Shown one piece after another: positions 1 to 10,920 of a DNA stretch of 64,000 nt. Origin of the DNA: Streptomyces cynarae (GTDB lineage: Bacteria; Actinomycetota; Actinomycetes; Streptomycetales; Streptomycetaceae); assembly GCF_025642135.1 (NCBI RefSeq), contig NZ_CP106793.1, forward strand, positions 2,525,001-2,589,000, read 5' to 3'. The translations under genes were made by a program, and so were the position numbers. The notes below the pieces were generated by a model that was not told the DNA's origin, did not search any database, and was given only the letters and a program-made list of their open reading frames with translations. Position 1 is the first letter of the stretch, and each line of letters opens with the position of its first letter.

Positions 1-415
1 ACGTGCGGTTGGTCCAGCGCTGCTCCTGGGCCTCGACCGCGGAGCGGTAGGCCGCGAGCAGCTCCGAGCCGGCCGCAGCGAGGTGGTCGAAGACGTCCGG
101 GTTGCGCTCGATGACCGGCTCCACCGCTGCCTTGGCCTGCTGCACGACCTGGCGGACCATCTGCTGGGCCGTGCCCGATGCCGCCGCGCCGAGCAGCGGC
201 GCCTGCAGCCCGGACAGCTTGTCCGCGACGGCGTCGACGAGTTTCTTCAGCTCCTCGGCTGCCGAGCCGGACGGCGAGCCGTACCGGGCCCGGCGGCGGG
301 CCTTCTCCGCGGCGAGGTCCTCGGCGCATGCTGTCGCCCAGGCGTCGGCGTCGGTCACCCGCACTTCCTCGGCCTCCTCCTGAGCGGCGTCGGAGGAGGG
401 GCGCTCTTCGCTCAT
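1..415 (-). CDS. DUF5304 family protein, C-terminus cut by window edge
   Basis: The reading frame starts at an ATG at 415 and runs off the left edge, so only about 138 N-terminal residues are visible. The start is very acidic (MSEERPSSDAAQEEAEEVRV), followed by an Ala/Lys/Arg-rich stretch and a predicted amphipathic helix (AAEELKKLVDAVADKL). I place it in the actinobacterial DUF5304 family from this composition and from its position next to an ArsA-like ATPase and an SRPBCC protein, the usual Streptomyces arrangement. No catalytic motif, signal peptide or membrane segment is visible. Function unknown; the family assignment is from memory. Confidence 0.7.
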   Translation of the reverse strand, partial: MSEERPSSDAAQEEAEEVRVTDADAWATACAEDLAAEKARRRARYGSPSGSAAEELKKLVDAVADKLSGLQAPLLGAAASGTAQQMVRQVVQQAKAAVEPVIERNPDVFDHLAAAGSELLAAYRSAVEAQEQRWTNRT

Positions 416-504
416 GGCGGACTCCTGACTGCGGTTCGTACTCCCGACGTTACCCGAACGGGGGTACGTGCTTCATCAGATGAGTCCGGGGGCGCGCACC
501 GCCC

Positions 505-1674
505 CTACGAGGTGCGCGGCCACAGCTCCGGGTCCGGTGCGAAACGGATGCGCAGCTCGCCCTCGCGCAGCGCCGCCCCGGCCACGGTGCAGCGGCGCAG
601 CGCCGACGGAAGGGGAACGATGCGGCGGAACGGCCCCGCGGTCACCACGATCTCGTCGCCGCGCCGGACGAGGTCCAGTTCCTCGCGTATCGCACCGGGC
701 AGCGGGATGTGCCACACGAGCACTCCGTCCTCGGCGAGCCGGTCCGCCACGGGCCACTCGGCCGGGGAGGGCGCCGCGTTGACGTCCGGGACCGCGAGCG
801 CGGCGAGGTCGTCGGCGCCGCGCGGGTCGTGGCCGAGGTGCGGGACGCCGTGCACGGCGTACGCGCCCTGCCACTCCTGAAGGGTCTTGCGCTGCTGGGC
901 GGCGAACTGCGCGAGCCAGGCGTCGTGGCCGCTGTCGGGCAGGACGCGGTTCGCGACCAGGGTCTCGGGGCGCAGGGTGCGCAGGGCGAGGCCGGTGACG
1001 GCGGTACGGACCGCGTCGGCGGCGGCAGGGCCCGGTTCTGCGACCAGCCACACGCTGGTGGCGCGGTCGGCGAGGACGGCCTCGACGGCGGCCAGTTCCA
1101 CGTCCCAGCGGGCGCTGGTCTCGTACAGCCACTCGGAGGGCATCGGCACGCCCGCGAGCCGACCGAGGACGGGGCGCAGGGCGCGCGCGGCCTGCCGCTC
1201 CGGCGGGAGCAGCCGGCGCAGGTAGCGGCGGAGTTCCTCGGGCAGGGCGAGGAGGACGAGCGCCTGCGGAACGGGGGGCAGGTCGACGACGAGGAGGTCG
1301 TGGGACTCGGAGAGCGCGGTGTCGCGCACGGCGCGCAGCAGGGCGAGTTCCTCGGCGCCGGGCAGGGGGGTGACCTCCTCCGCGTCCAGCGGGGCGGCGC
1401 CGAGGAGGTCGAGGGCGGTGGCCGCGCGGTCCTGGAAGGCCACGAGGCCGTCGCGGAAGCGGGCGGCGGCGTCCGGCCGCCAGGCGGTGAGGCCGGGTGC
1501 GGCCTCCACGGGGCGGGCGCCGGTGGGGACGCCGAGTACGGCACCGAGGGTGTCGGTGCGGTCGGCGCTGAGCACGAGCGTGCGGCTGCCCCGGCGGGCG
1601 GCGTTCAGCGCGGTGGCCGCGGCGACGGTGGTCCGGCCGGAGCCGCCGGGGCCGGTGATCAGGATGGTGCGCAT
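505..1674 (-). CDS. ArsA-like anion-transporting ATPase family protein
   Basis: A 389-residue P-loop ATPase of the ArsA/SIMIBI class. The Walker A motif GPGGSGRTTVAAA sits at residues 8-20 and is followed by LVLSADRTDTLGAVLG, the switch I-like segment of ArsA proteins. LLVVDLPPVPQAL provides the Walker B aspartate. I start at the ATG at 1674 because the P-loop strand follows at once; a GTG 45 nt upstream is possible. In actinobacteria, single-copy ArsA-like ATPases like this lie next to an SRPBCC lipid-binding protein, as here, and no arsenic genes are nearby. A role in arsenite export is therefore unlikely. Substrate unknown. Confidence 0.8.
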   Translation of the reverse strand: MRTILITGPGGSGRTTVAAATALNAARRGSRTLVLSADRTDTLGAVLGVPTGARPVEAAPGLTAWRPDAAARFRDGLVAFQDRAATALDLLGAAPLDAEEVTPLPGAEELALLRAVRDTALSESHDLLVVDLPPVPQALVLLALPEELRRYLRRLLPPERQAARALRPVLGRLAGVPMPSEWLYETSARWDVELAAVEAVLADRATSVWLVAEPGPAAADAVRTAVTGLALRTLRPETLVANRVLPDSGHDAWLAQFAAQQRKTLQEWQGAYAVHGVPHLGHDPRGADDLAALAVPDVNAAPSPAEWPVADRLAEDGVLVWHIPLPGAIREELDLVRRGDEIVVTAGPFRRIVPLPSALRRCTVAGAALREGELRIRFAPDPELWPRTS

Positions 1675-1784
1675 GACCGTGAACGGTAACGGAGAGGTAC
1701 TGCCGCGACGCGACAGCACCCGCGCGTGCCGTGGCCGTCACCTGTACCCCGGCCGGACGTCACCTCTCCCGCACTCGAAGGAGG

Positions 1785-2228
1785 TTACTTCTCCCCCGAC
1801 TCCACCCGCTTCTTCAGCCCGGCCAGCGCGCGGTCGGTGATGACCTTCTCCGCCTTGCGCTTGATCATGCCGAGCATCGGGATCTTGACGTCGACGGTCA
1901 GCCGGTAGGTCACCTCGGTGGCGCCGGCACCGGCCGGCTTGAGCAGGTACGAGCCGTCCAGGGAGCGCAGCATCTGCGACTTGACGAGGGTCCAGGAGAC
2001 CTCGCTGTCGCCCGTCCAGGTGTACGCGAGCGTCTGGTCGTCCTTGATGGCACCCGCGTCCATGACGAGGCGCACCTGCTCGGCGCGGCCCTGGTCGTCG
2101 GTGGAGAGGACCTCCGCCTCCTTCACCTCGCCCGTCCAGTCCGGGTAGCGCGCGAAGTCGGCGATCACCCGCATGACGTCGGCCGGAGCCGCCTCGATCG
2201 TGATGCTCGAGCTGGTGTGTTCCGCCAT
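1785..2228 (-). CDS. SRPBCC (polyketide cyclase/dehydrase-like) lipid-binding domain protein
   Basis: A 147-residue single-domain protein of the START/Bet v1-like SRPBCC superfamily: it begins SSSITIEAAPADVMRVIADFARYPDWTGEV, with the helix-and-loop WxG signature of cyclase/dehydrase proteins, and ends in a long basic helix (KRKAEKVITDRALAGLKKRVE). The ATG at 2228 is preceded by GGAGGAGCC. The fold binds a hydrophobic ligand in a central cavity; the ligand is not predictable. It lies upstream of the ArsA-like ATPase on the same strand with about 110 bp between them, so they may be cotranscribed. No secondary-metabolite genes are near, so aromatase/cyclase activity is unlikely. Confidence 0.85.
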   Translation of the reverse strand: MAEHTSSSITIEAAPADVMRVIADFARYPDWTGEVKEAEVLSTDDQGRAEQVRLVMDAGAIKDDQTLAYTWTGDSEVSWTLVKSQMLRSLDGSYLLKPAGAGATEVTYRLTVDVKIPMLGMIKRKAEKVITDRALAGLKKRVESGEK

Positions 2229-2389
2229 CGCCGTGGCTCCTCCAGATGCGGTCCGGTGAGGGAGGTGGTGCGCCGTGCGCACGTGTGTGCAGCGTGAAGG
2301 CTACCGCGCAGGCGCGGCGCCGGTACCACCCCACCTGGGCTTGGGCCGCAGGGACCGTCTCGGAGCCCGGGCGCCGACCCGCGGACCGC

Positions 2390-3187
2390 TCACCACTCCA
2401 GTACCCAGGGCTTCCCGCTCCCCGCGAAGTGCCCCACGTTCACGCACTCCGTCGCCCCGATCCGCATCCGGCGCACCAGCGGCTGGTGGACGTGGCCGAA
2501 CAGGGAGTACCGCGGCCGGGTGCGGCGGATGGCGTCGAGCAGGGCCCGGCTGCCGCGCTCGAAGCGGCGCGCCACCGTGTCGTAGACCAGTTCCGGGACC
2601 TCCGGCGGGATGTGGGTGCACAGCACGTCCACCTCCCCCACGGCCTCGATCTTGGCCGCGTACTCCTCGTCGCTGATCTCGTACGGGGTCCGCATGGGGG
2701 TGCGCAGGCCGCCGCCGACGAAGCCGAAGGTCCAGCCGCCGATCTCCGCCCGCTCGCCGTCCAGCACCCGGGTGCCCTCACCTGCGCACTCGGGCCACAG
2801 GGGCGGCATGTCGACATTGCCGTAGGTGGCGTACGTCGGGGTGGGGAACGCGGCGAACAGCTCGGCGTACTGCCGACGCACCGCCTTCTCGATCGCGGCG
2901 GCCCGGTCCATGCCCACCCCGGCCCACAGCTCGGCTCCGAACGCGCGCGCCTCCTCGTAGCGGCGGGCGGTGCGCAGTTCCACCAGCCGGTCGGCGTTCT
3001 CGGTGCCGAACAGGTCGGCGAATATCCCGCGCGAGTGGTCGGCGTAGTCGAGGAAGAGGATCAGGTCACCCAGACAGATCAGGGCGTCCGCCCCCTCGCC
3101 CGCTTCGGCCAGGTCGCGCACATTGCCGTGCACGTCGCTGACCACGTGGACACGCGTCCTGGTGTTACCGCCCGATGTGGGTGCCAT
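2390..3187 (-). CDS. Calcineurin-like metallophosphoesterase
   Basis: A 265-residue cytoplasmic phosphoesterase with the full dinuclear-metal motif series: SDVHGN (D-x-H), LGDL (GD), YGNVD (GN-x-D), THIPPE and FGHVHQ (GH-x-H). Such enzymes hydrolyse phosphomono- or diesters with two metals; the substrate here cannot be read from sequence. The ATG at 3187 fits best because the ORF extension upstream is not family-like. It diverges from the acyl-CoA ligase gene across a 306-bp intergenic region. The spacing between the first and last motifs is larger than in cAMP phosphodiesterases of the CpdA type. Confidence 0.9.
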   Translation of the reverse strand: MAPTSGGNTRTRVHVVSDVHGNVRDLAEAGEGADALICLGDLILFLDYADHSRGIFADLFGTENADRLVELRTARRYEEARAFGAELWAGVGMDRAAAIEKAVRRQYAELFAAFPTPTYATYGNVDMPPLWPECAGEGTRVLDGERAEIGGWTFGFVGGGLRTPMRTPYEISDEEYAAKIEAVGEVDVLCTHIPPEVPELVYDTVARRFERGSRALLDAIRRTRPRYSLFGHVHQPLVRRMRIGATECVNVGHFAGSGKPWVLEW

Positions 3188-3243
3188 GACGATCAAGCGT
3201 AAGGCTGTGGGGCAAACGTGAACAGTAGCGGCGGGACCTGCGG

Positions 3244-3356
3244 TTACTGGCCGGTAAGTCAAGGGGTGGACTACTGTGCGCCGAGGAACGCCAACACGTG
3301 TGACGCACGGAACATCTCGTCGGGACCCCCTGTCGGAGAAGCCATACCGGCGGGTA
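3244..3356. promoter_or_regulatory. Two related dyads upstream of the acyl-CoA ligase gene
   Basis: The 306-bp divergent intergenic region 3188-3493 contains TTACTGGCCGGTAA at 3244-3257 and ATACCGGCGGGTAA at 3344-3357. They match at 11 of 14 positions and each is an imperfect inverted repeat of the TTAC(n6)GTAA type, a form typical of TetR-family operators. Placement between the metallophosphoesterase and the fadD-like gene suggests fatty-acid-responsive control, which is inference. I see no other structure in this region. Confidence 0.4.
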
Positions 3357-3493
3357 ACGTCCGGGCAGTCCAGTCGTGCTCAGGGTTTCAACCAGTGAAT
3401 CCCGGAGGAATCCCGAGCACCTGACCGAGCCTTGGACCGCACCGTCGCAGCACACAGAGTCGTGGCGTCGGCGCCCTGTGAGGAGCAGCAGTC

Positions 3494-5290
3494 TTGCGCG
3501 AGTTCAGCCTTCCGGCTTTGTACGAGGTCCCTGCGGACGGAAACCTGACCGACATCGTTCGCAGAAACGCCGCGCAGCATCCGGACGTCGCCGTCATCGC
3601 CCGCAAGGTCGCGGGCGCCTGGCAGGACGTCACCGCCGCCGCCTTCCTCGCCGAGGTGCAGGCCGCGGCGAAGGGCCTGATCGCCTCCGGAGTGCAGCCG
3701 GGCGACCGGGTGGGTCTGATGTCGCGGACCCGCTACGAGTGGACGCTGCTGGACTTCGCGATCTGGAGCGCGGGCGGGGTCACCGTGCCGGTGTACGAGA
3801 CCAGCTCGCCCGAGCAGGTGCAGTGGATCCTCAGCGACTCGGGCGCGACCGCCTGCATCGTGGAGCAGGACGCGCACGCCGCGACCGTCGAGACGGTGCG
3901 CGAGAAGCTGCCCGCGCTCAAGCACGTGTGGCAGATCGAGGCCGGGGCCGTGGAGGAGCTGGGCCGCGTCGGCCGGGACGTCAGTGACACGGCGGTCGAG
4001 GAGCGCAGCTCCCTCGCCAAGGCCGACGATCCGGCGACGATCGTCTACACCAGCGGCACCACCGGGCGCCCCAAGGGCTGTGTGCTGACCCACCGCAACT
4101 TCTTCGCCGAGTGCGGGAACGTCGTGGAGCGGCTGCGCCCCCTGTTCCGTACCGGCGAGTGCTCGGTCCTGCTCTTCCTGCCGCTCGCGCACGTCTTCGG
4201 ACGTCTGGTGCAGATCGCGCCGATGATGGCGCCGATCAAGCTGGGCTGTGTCCCGGACATCAAGAACCTCACCGACGAACTGGCCGCGTTCCGGCCGACG
4301 TTGGTCCTCGGCGTGCCGCGCGTGTTCGAGAAGGTGTACAACTCGGCGCGCGCCAAGGCCCAGGCGGACGGCAAGGGGAAGGTCTTCGACAAGGCGGCGG
4401 ACACGGCGATCGCCTACAGCAAGGCGCTGGACTCGCCGTCCGGTCCGTCCCTCGGCCTGAAGATCAAGCACAAGGCGTTCGACAAGCTCGTCTACAGCAA
4501 GCTGCGCGCGGTGCTGGGCGGCCGCGGCGAGTACGCCATCTCCGGGGGCGCCCCGCTGGGTGAGCGCCTGGGCCACTTCTTCCGCGGCATCGGCTTCACG
4601 GTCCTGGAGGGCTACGGCCTGACCGAGTCGTGCGCGGCGACGGCGTTCAACCCGTGGGACCGGCAGAAGATCGGTACGGTCGGCCAGCCGCTGCCGGGTT
4701 CCGTGATCCGCATCGCGGACGACGGCGAGGTGCTGCTGCACGGCGAGCACCTCTTCAAGGGCTACTGGAACAACGAGGCAGCGACCGCCGAGGCGCTGGC
4801 CGACGGCTGGTTCCACACCGGCGACATCGGCACCCTCGACGAGGACGGCTACCTCAGGATCACCGGCCGCAAGAAGGAGCTCATCGTCACCGCGGGCGGC
4901 AAGAACGTGGCCCCTGCGGTGATCGAGGACCGCATCCGGGCGCACGCCCTGGTCGCGGAGTGCATGGTGGTGGGCGACGGGCGGCCGTTCGTGGGGGCGC
5001 TCGTCACGATCGACGAGGAGTTCCTGGGCCGCTGGGCGGCCGAGCACGGCAAGCCGGCGGGTTCCACCGCGGCGTCGCTGTGCGACGACCCGGATCTGCT
5101 CGCCGCGATCCAGGACGCGATCGACGACGGCAACGCCGCGGTGTCGAAGGCGGAATCGGTGCGGAAGTTCCGCATTCTGCCCTCCCAGTTCACCGAGGAG
5201 TCGGGCCACCTCACGCCGTCCCTGAAGCTCAAGCGGAACGTGGTGGCGAAGGACTACGCGGAAGAGATCGAGGCCCTCTACCGGAAGTAG
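3494..5290 (+). CDS. Long-chain fatty acid--CoA ligase (FadD15-like)
   Basis: A 598-residue AMP-forming acyl-CoA synthetase that activates fatty acids to acyl-CoA through an acyl-adenylate. The P-loop-like A3 motif YTSGTTGRPKG lies near residue 184, the A5 motif YGLTESCAA near 373, the A7/A8 region GWFHTGDIG...GRKKELI near 438-465, and the linker/C-terminal lysine domain ends LKLKRNVV. The internal insertion around KAKAQADGKGKVFDKAADTA is typical of the FadD15/ACSL branch. The start is a TTG at 3494 preceded at good spacing by GAGGAG; no ATG or GTG fits better. No signal peptide; cytoplasmic or peripheral membrane. It converges with the cholesterol oxidase gene. Confidence 0.92.
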   Translation: MREFSLPALYEVPADGNLTDIVRRNAAQHPDVAVIARKVAGAWQDVTAAAFLAEVQAAAKGLIASGVQPGDRVGLMSRTRYEWTLLDFAIWSAGGVTVPVYETSSPEQVQWILSDSGATACIVEQDAHAATVETVREKLPALKHVWQIEAGAVEELGRVGRDVSDTAVEERSSLAKADDPATIVYTSGTTGRPKGCVLTHRNFFAECGNVVERLRPLFRTGECSVLLFLPLAHVFGRLVQIAPMMAPIKLGCVPDIKNLTDELAAFRPTLVLGVPRVFEKVYNSARAKAQADGKGKVFDKAADTAIAYSKALDSPSGPSLGLKIKHKAFDKLVYSKLRAVLGGRGEYAISGGAPLGERLGHFFRGIGFTVLEGYGLTESCAATAFNPWDRQKIGTVGQPLPGSVIRIADDGEVLLHGEHLFKGYWNNEAATAEALADGWFHTGDIGTLDEDGYLRITGRKKELIVTAGGKNVAPAVIEDRIRAHALVAECMVVGDGRPFVGALVTIDEEFLGRWAAEHGKPAGSTAASLCDDPDLLAAIQDAIDDGNAAVSKAESVRKFRILPSQFTEESGHLTPSLKLKRNVVAKDYAEEIEALYRK

Positions 5291-5313
5291 TCGGCCCCCT
5301 CTCACGGCTTACG

Positions 5314-7093
<1,780 letters not shown>

Positions 7094-7099
7094 CCACCC

Positions 7100-8241
7100 T
7101 CAGAGAAGTTGCCGGAGCCTCTCCGCCAGCAAGTCCCAGCGCCACTTCTCCTCGATCCACCGCCTGCCCCGCTCGCCCATCCTGCGCCGCAACTCCGGGT
7201 CTTTCAGGAGGGTGATGACGCGGTCCGCCGTCTCCTCCTCCGAGCCGCCGCGCACCACCCATCCCGTCTCGCCGTCCAGGACCGCGTCCGGGGCGCCGCC
7301 CGAGTCGCCGGCCACCACCGGGAGGCCCGTCGCGGAGGCCTCCAGGTAGACGATGCCGAGGCCCTCCACGTCCAGGCCGCCCCTGCGGGTGCGGCACGGC
7401 ATCGCGAAGACGTCGCCCGCCCCGTAGTGCGCGGGCAGCTGGGACCAGGGCACGGCGCCGGTGAAGTGGACCGCGTCGGCGACCCCGGTCTCCTGGGCGA
7501 GCCTGCGCAGGTCCCTCTCGTAGGGCCCGCCCCCGACGATCAGCAGGACCGTCTCCGGCTCCTCGGCGAGGATGCGCGGCAGCGCCCGGATGAGGGTGTC
7601 CTGGCCCTTGCGCGCGACCAGGCGGGAGACGCAGACCACCACCGGGCGGTCCGTCAGCCCCAGGCGGGCGCGGACCTCGTCGCCGCCCGAGCCGGGGTGG
7701 AAGGTCTTCTCGTCGACGCCCGGCGGCAGCTGCACCATCCGGTCGGCCGCCTGAGGGGTGAGCGCCGTGGCGATGCGTGAGCGGGTGTACTCGCCGAGGT
7801 AGGTGATCGTGTCCGTGGACTCGCCGATACGCCGCAACAGGGTGCGTGCGGCGGGCAGTTGGGCCCAACCCGCCTCGTGGCCGTGCGTGGTGGCGACGAG
7901 CCGCCGCGCGCCGCCCGCCGCAGCGCCGGGGCCATCAGGCCGAGCGGTGCCGCCGCCCCGAACCACACCGAGGTGCAGCCGTGCTCCCTCAGCAGCCCCA
8001 CGGCCCGCCGGGTCGCGGCCGGTGTCGGCAGCAGCATCGTCGTCCGGTCCCGTACGACGGTGAAGGGCTGTTCGGCGTCGAAGGCGGCAGTCGCCTCGGC
8101 GCCCTCGCGGCCGCGCTTCCAGGTGGAGGCGTAGACGACCAGCCGGTCGGGGTCCAGACGGAGCGCCATGTTGTGCAGGAACGCCTGGATGCCGCCGGGG
8201 CGCGGCGGAAAGTCGTTGGTCACGATGAGGGTCTTGTGCAT
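7100..8241 (-). CDS. GT4 glycosyltransferase, PimB-like (apparent single-base frameshift)
   Basis: Two overlapping frames together make one complete GT-B family 4 glycosyltransferase of about 380 residues. The N-terminal frame starts at ATG 8241 (MHKTLIVTNDFPPRPGGIQA) and runs to ...LGLMAPALRRA; the C-terminal frame resumes with ARRLVATTHGHEAGWAQLP and ends at 7100. The junction lies near 7910-7920 in GCGGGCGGCGCGCGG, where one extra G would restore frame. VSRLVARKGQDTLI and the E-x7-E motif EGLGIVYLE are intact. Close homologues are PimB/MgtA-type mannosyltransferases acting on phosphatidylinositol mannoside at the membrane; donor and acceptor are inferred. Either a recent inactivation or a sequencing error. 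Confidence 0.85.
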
Positions 8242-8382
8242 CGTCGTCGACAGTACCGAACCGGTTGTGCGACCGTACTCACAGCGCCGTACGGCCGCGT
8301 TTGCCGCCCCCCGCCCGGCTCGACGCGAGATCATGGCCCGTCGGTGACAGCGATACCGGACGCGTGAGGACAGGGACTGAAG

Positions 8383-9618
8383 GTGTACATGGCGGGCGCA
8401 CGGCGCATTCCGGTCTGGCTGCTGCTCGCCACCTGGCTGCTGACGAGACTCGTCCTGCTGCTCTTCGTCTTCAAGGTGTGGGTCTTCCCCGGGCCGGACG
8501 TCACCAGCGACGTCTCGGTGATCTACCAGGGCTGGTACGAGACCTTGCGCACCGGCACGTTCCCCCAGGGCGACGTCACCTGGCAGTACCCGCCCGCCGC
8601 GGCGCTCGCGATCCTGTCCCCCGCGCTGCTGCCCTTCCTGCAGTACGCGCAGGCGTTCTTCGTGCTCGCCTGCGTCGCCGACCTGGCGGGTTTCGGCCTT
8701 CTGCTGTACGCGGGCCTGAGGCGCGGCAAGTCCCTGCGCGGCGCCTGGGTGTGGGTGGTCGGGGTTCCGCTGCTCGGCCCGACGGTGTACGCCCGCTACG
8801 ACCTGATGGTGACGGCCGTGGCGGTCGCCGCGCTGCTGGCCGGGATGCGCCGCCCGCGGTTGATGGGAGCGCTCGCGGCGTTCGGCGCACTGCTGAAGGT
8901 GTGGCCGGCGCTGCTGCTGGTGGGCGCCGGCAGGCGACGGGCCTGGATCTCGGCCGCCGCGACGGCGGGCGCTCTCGCCCTGCTGTTCGCCGTGTCGATG
9001 CCCGGCGCCTTCTCCTTCCTGACCGCCCAGCGCGACCGCGGCACCGAGGTGGAGTCGCTGGGCTCGCTGGTGTTCCACGTGGCCCGGCACTACGGCTGGG
9101 AGGGCCGGGTGATGCTCAACTACGGCTCGGTGGAGTTCCTCGGCCCCTACGTCGACTGGGTAAGCGCGGCAGCCCTCTTCCTGACCGTGATCGCGTTCGG
9201 CTGGCTGCTGCTGTGGCGGGTGAGTGTGCGCCGCCTGCCGCCGCACGCGCTCGCGGACGCGGCCTTCGTGGCGGTGCTGCTGTTCACGCTCACCAGCCGG
9301 GTGATCAGCCCGCAGTACATGGTCTGGCTGGTCGGGCTCGCGGCCGTCTGCCTGTGCTTCCCCGGCAGCCGGATGCTCCTGCCCGCCGGGCTGGTCCTGG
9401 CCGCCTGCCTCGCCACGGTCCTGGAGTTCCCGGTGTACTTCGCGAACGTCGTGGCGAGCGACCGGCTGGGCGTCACCCTCCTCGCCACGCGCAACGGCCT
9501 GCTGCTGCTCGCCGCACTGACCGCGGCCAGGTCCCTGTGGCGCACCACGGTCTCCCGCCCGACCGCGACGGTTCCGCCTCAGACCGCCCGCACCCAGGAG
9601 ACGCTCACGCCCTCCTGA
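8383..9618 (+). CDS. GT87-like (DUF2029) membrane mannosyltransferase
   Basis: A 411-residue polytopic protein with about ten hydrophobic helices. The extracytoplasmic loop after helix 1 carries paired acidic residues (FPGPDVTSDVSVIY) and then WQYPPAAALA, the signature of polyprenyl-phosphate-mannose-dependent GT-C transferases. TVYARYDLMVTAVAV and LLKVWPALLL are further family motifs. Such enzymes use lipid-linked mannose to extend mannans or lipoglycans outside the membrane. I use the GTG at 8383; an ATG two codons later is possible. It is divergent from the PimB-like gene, which fits a shared lipoglycan role (inference). Confidence 0.75.
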   Translation: MYMAGARRIPVWLLLATWLLTRLVLLLFVFKVWVFPGPDVTSDVSVIYQGWYETLRTGTFPQGDVTWQYPPAAALAILSPALLPFLQYAQAFFVLACVADLAGFGLLLYAGLRRGKSLRGAWVWVVGVPLLGPTVYARYDLMVTAVAVAALLAGMRRPRLMGALAAFGALLKVWPALLLVGAGRRRAWISAAATAGALALLFAVSMPGAFSFLTAQRDRGTEVESLGSLVFHVARHYGWEGRVMLNYGSVEFLGPYVDWVSAAALFLTVIAFGWLLLWRVSVRRLPPHALADAAFVAVLLFTLTSRVISPQYMVWLVGLAAVCLCFPGSRMLLPAGLVLAACLATVLEFPVYFANVVASDRLGVTLLATRNGLLLLAALTAARSLWRTTVSRPTATVPPQTARTQETLTPS

Positions 9619-9659
9619 GCGTCGCCCCTGCTCGGTGCCGGGCCGAACCGGCGGTGCCC

Positions 9660-10856
9660 TCAGCGGAGTTGGGACCTCAGATACGCCCGCCACTGCTGCG
9701 TGAACTTCTCCGGGGTCGTGCCGAGCACCCTTGCGAGGGCCGTCTCGACCGATCCCTCACGCTTCCCGTGGTCGCCGACGGCCCGGTAGAAGTCGTTCAG
9801 CCGGGCCTCGCCCCAACGGTCGGCGATCATCCGGCAGGCCATCCAGCCGCTTTCGTAGGCCTGCGCCAGTTTCCCCGCGTCCCCGGAGAAGGCGAAGTCG
9901 GAGTCCCGTGGCAGCGCGGACGGGGCGGTGCCGAGCCCGACGGCGCGCTCGAGTTCGGGCGCCACCTGGGCGGGGGTCCGGCCGGTGCGACGGTAGCCGA
10001 CCCAGTCGGCGTACCCCTCGGAGAGCCACAGGGGTGTGGCCGCCGTGGTGTGGCGGCGGGTGGCGACATGAGTGGTCTCGTGGGTGAGGACGACCTGTTT
10101 GCCGAGGTCGCCGAGGATCGCGTAGGCGTCCGGGTTGACGGTGATCCGGTCCGCGGGCGCCGTCCCGCTCCCGCCCACCTCACCGGTGGTGACCGCGGCT
10201 ATCCCCCGGTACCCGGACGCCGGTGCGCCGAGGAGCGCCGCCATGCCTTCCAGCGACTTCGGTACGAGCACCACGACCCGGCCCGGCCAGCCGGCCCCCC
10301 ACGCCTCGGTGACGGCGGGCACCGCCCGGTCCGCGAGGCGCGCGTACTCCCGCAGCGTCTCCCGCGGTTGCCCGACGCCGAGGACGAGACTGTGCGCGCC
10401 GCGAACCGCCTCGACGGCGCCCTGGTCCCACAGTTGCCGGGCGGCCTTCCGCGCGGGCTCGTCGGAAGTGAGGTACCAGCGTCCGCCGGTGCGGGTCAGC
10501 CGCAGTGACCGGGCGGCGGTGACCGGCGCCTGGTCGTATCCCCTGACGCGGTAGCGCAGTTCGGCGTCGGCGGTGGCCCGGTCACCGGTCAGGTGAACGG
10601 CGGTGAGCCGGTACGACCAGTCGGCCAGCGGCACGGCGCGCAGGTTGTCGAACCCGGTGGTGCCCGCCGCGCGGGTCTGGGTGGCGAGGAACGCGGAGCG
10701 GTCGCCGTCCAGGACCGCCGTCGCCCGCCGTTCGAGCAGTTGCCGCACGGCGGCCGTCCCGTTCCCGGCGGGGGCGGCGCCGCCGCAGCCGACGAGCCCG
10801 GCCAGCAGCAGGACACAGCACGCCACGATCCCCGACGCACGCCCACGATCAGCCAC
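9660..10856 (-). CDS. Lipoprotein with gluzincin metallopeptidase (HExxH) domain
   Basis: A 398-residue predicted lipoprotein: GTG start, hydrophobic stretch and lipobox LVGC near residue 24, so it should be anchored outside the membrane. Residues about 40-130 form an NTF2-like region (RATAVLDGDRSAFLATQ). The second half has the zinc motif VLTHETTHVATR near residue 262 followed by LWLSEGYADWVGY, where the downstream Glu is the third ligand of gluzincins (MA clan). Substrate unknown. It precedes the NlpC/P60 genes on the same strand order, so an envelope role is likely but not shown. Confidence 0.75.
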   Translation of the reverse strand: MADRGRASGIVACCVLLLAGLVGCGGAAPAGNGTAAVRQLLERRATAVLDGDRSAFLATQTRAAGTTGFDNLRAVPLADWSYRLTAVHLTGDRATADAELRYRVRGYDQAPVTAARSLRLTRTGGRWYLTSDEPARKAARQLWDQGAVEAVRGAHSLVLGVGQPRETLREYARLADRAVPAVTEAWGAGWPGRVVVLVPKSLEGMAALLGAPASGYRGIAAVTTGEVGGSGTAPADRITVNPDAYAILGDLGKQVVLTHETTHVATRRHTTAATPLWLSEGYADWVGYRRTGRTPAQVAPELERAVGLGTAPSALPRDSDFAFSGDAGKLAQAYESGWMACRMIADRWGEARLNDFYRAVGDHGKREGSVETALARVLGTTPEKFTQQWRAYLRSQLR

Positions 10857-10920
10857 CGTCCGATCGTACGCGGCGGCCGCTCGCCGCTCGCGCGCCGGTT
10901 TCGGCAGCTGACCGGCGCCT

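Noticed and set aside
3380..5305. Very long open frame (641 codons) antisense to the acyl-CoA ligase
   Set aside because: Long antisense frames arise from high G+C codon bias. The sense strand encodes a complete, motif-rich enzyme; the antisense product is His/Arg/Gly-rich without domains.
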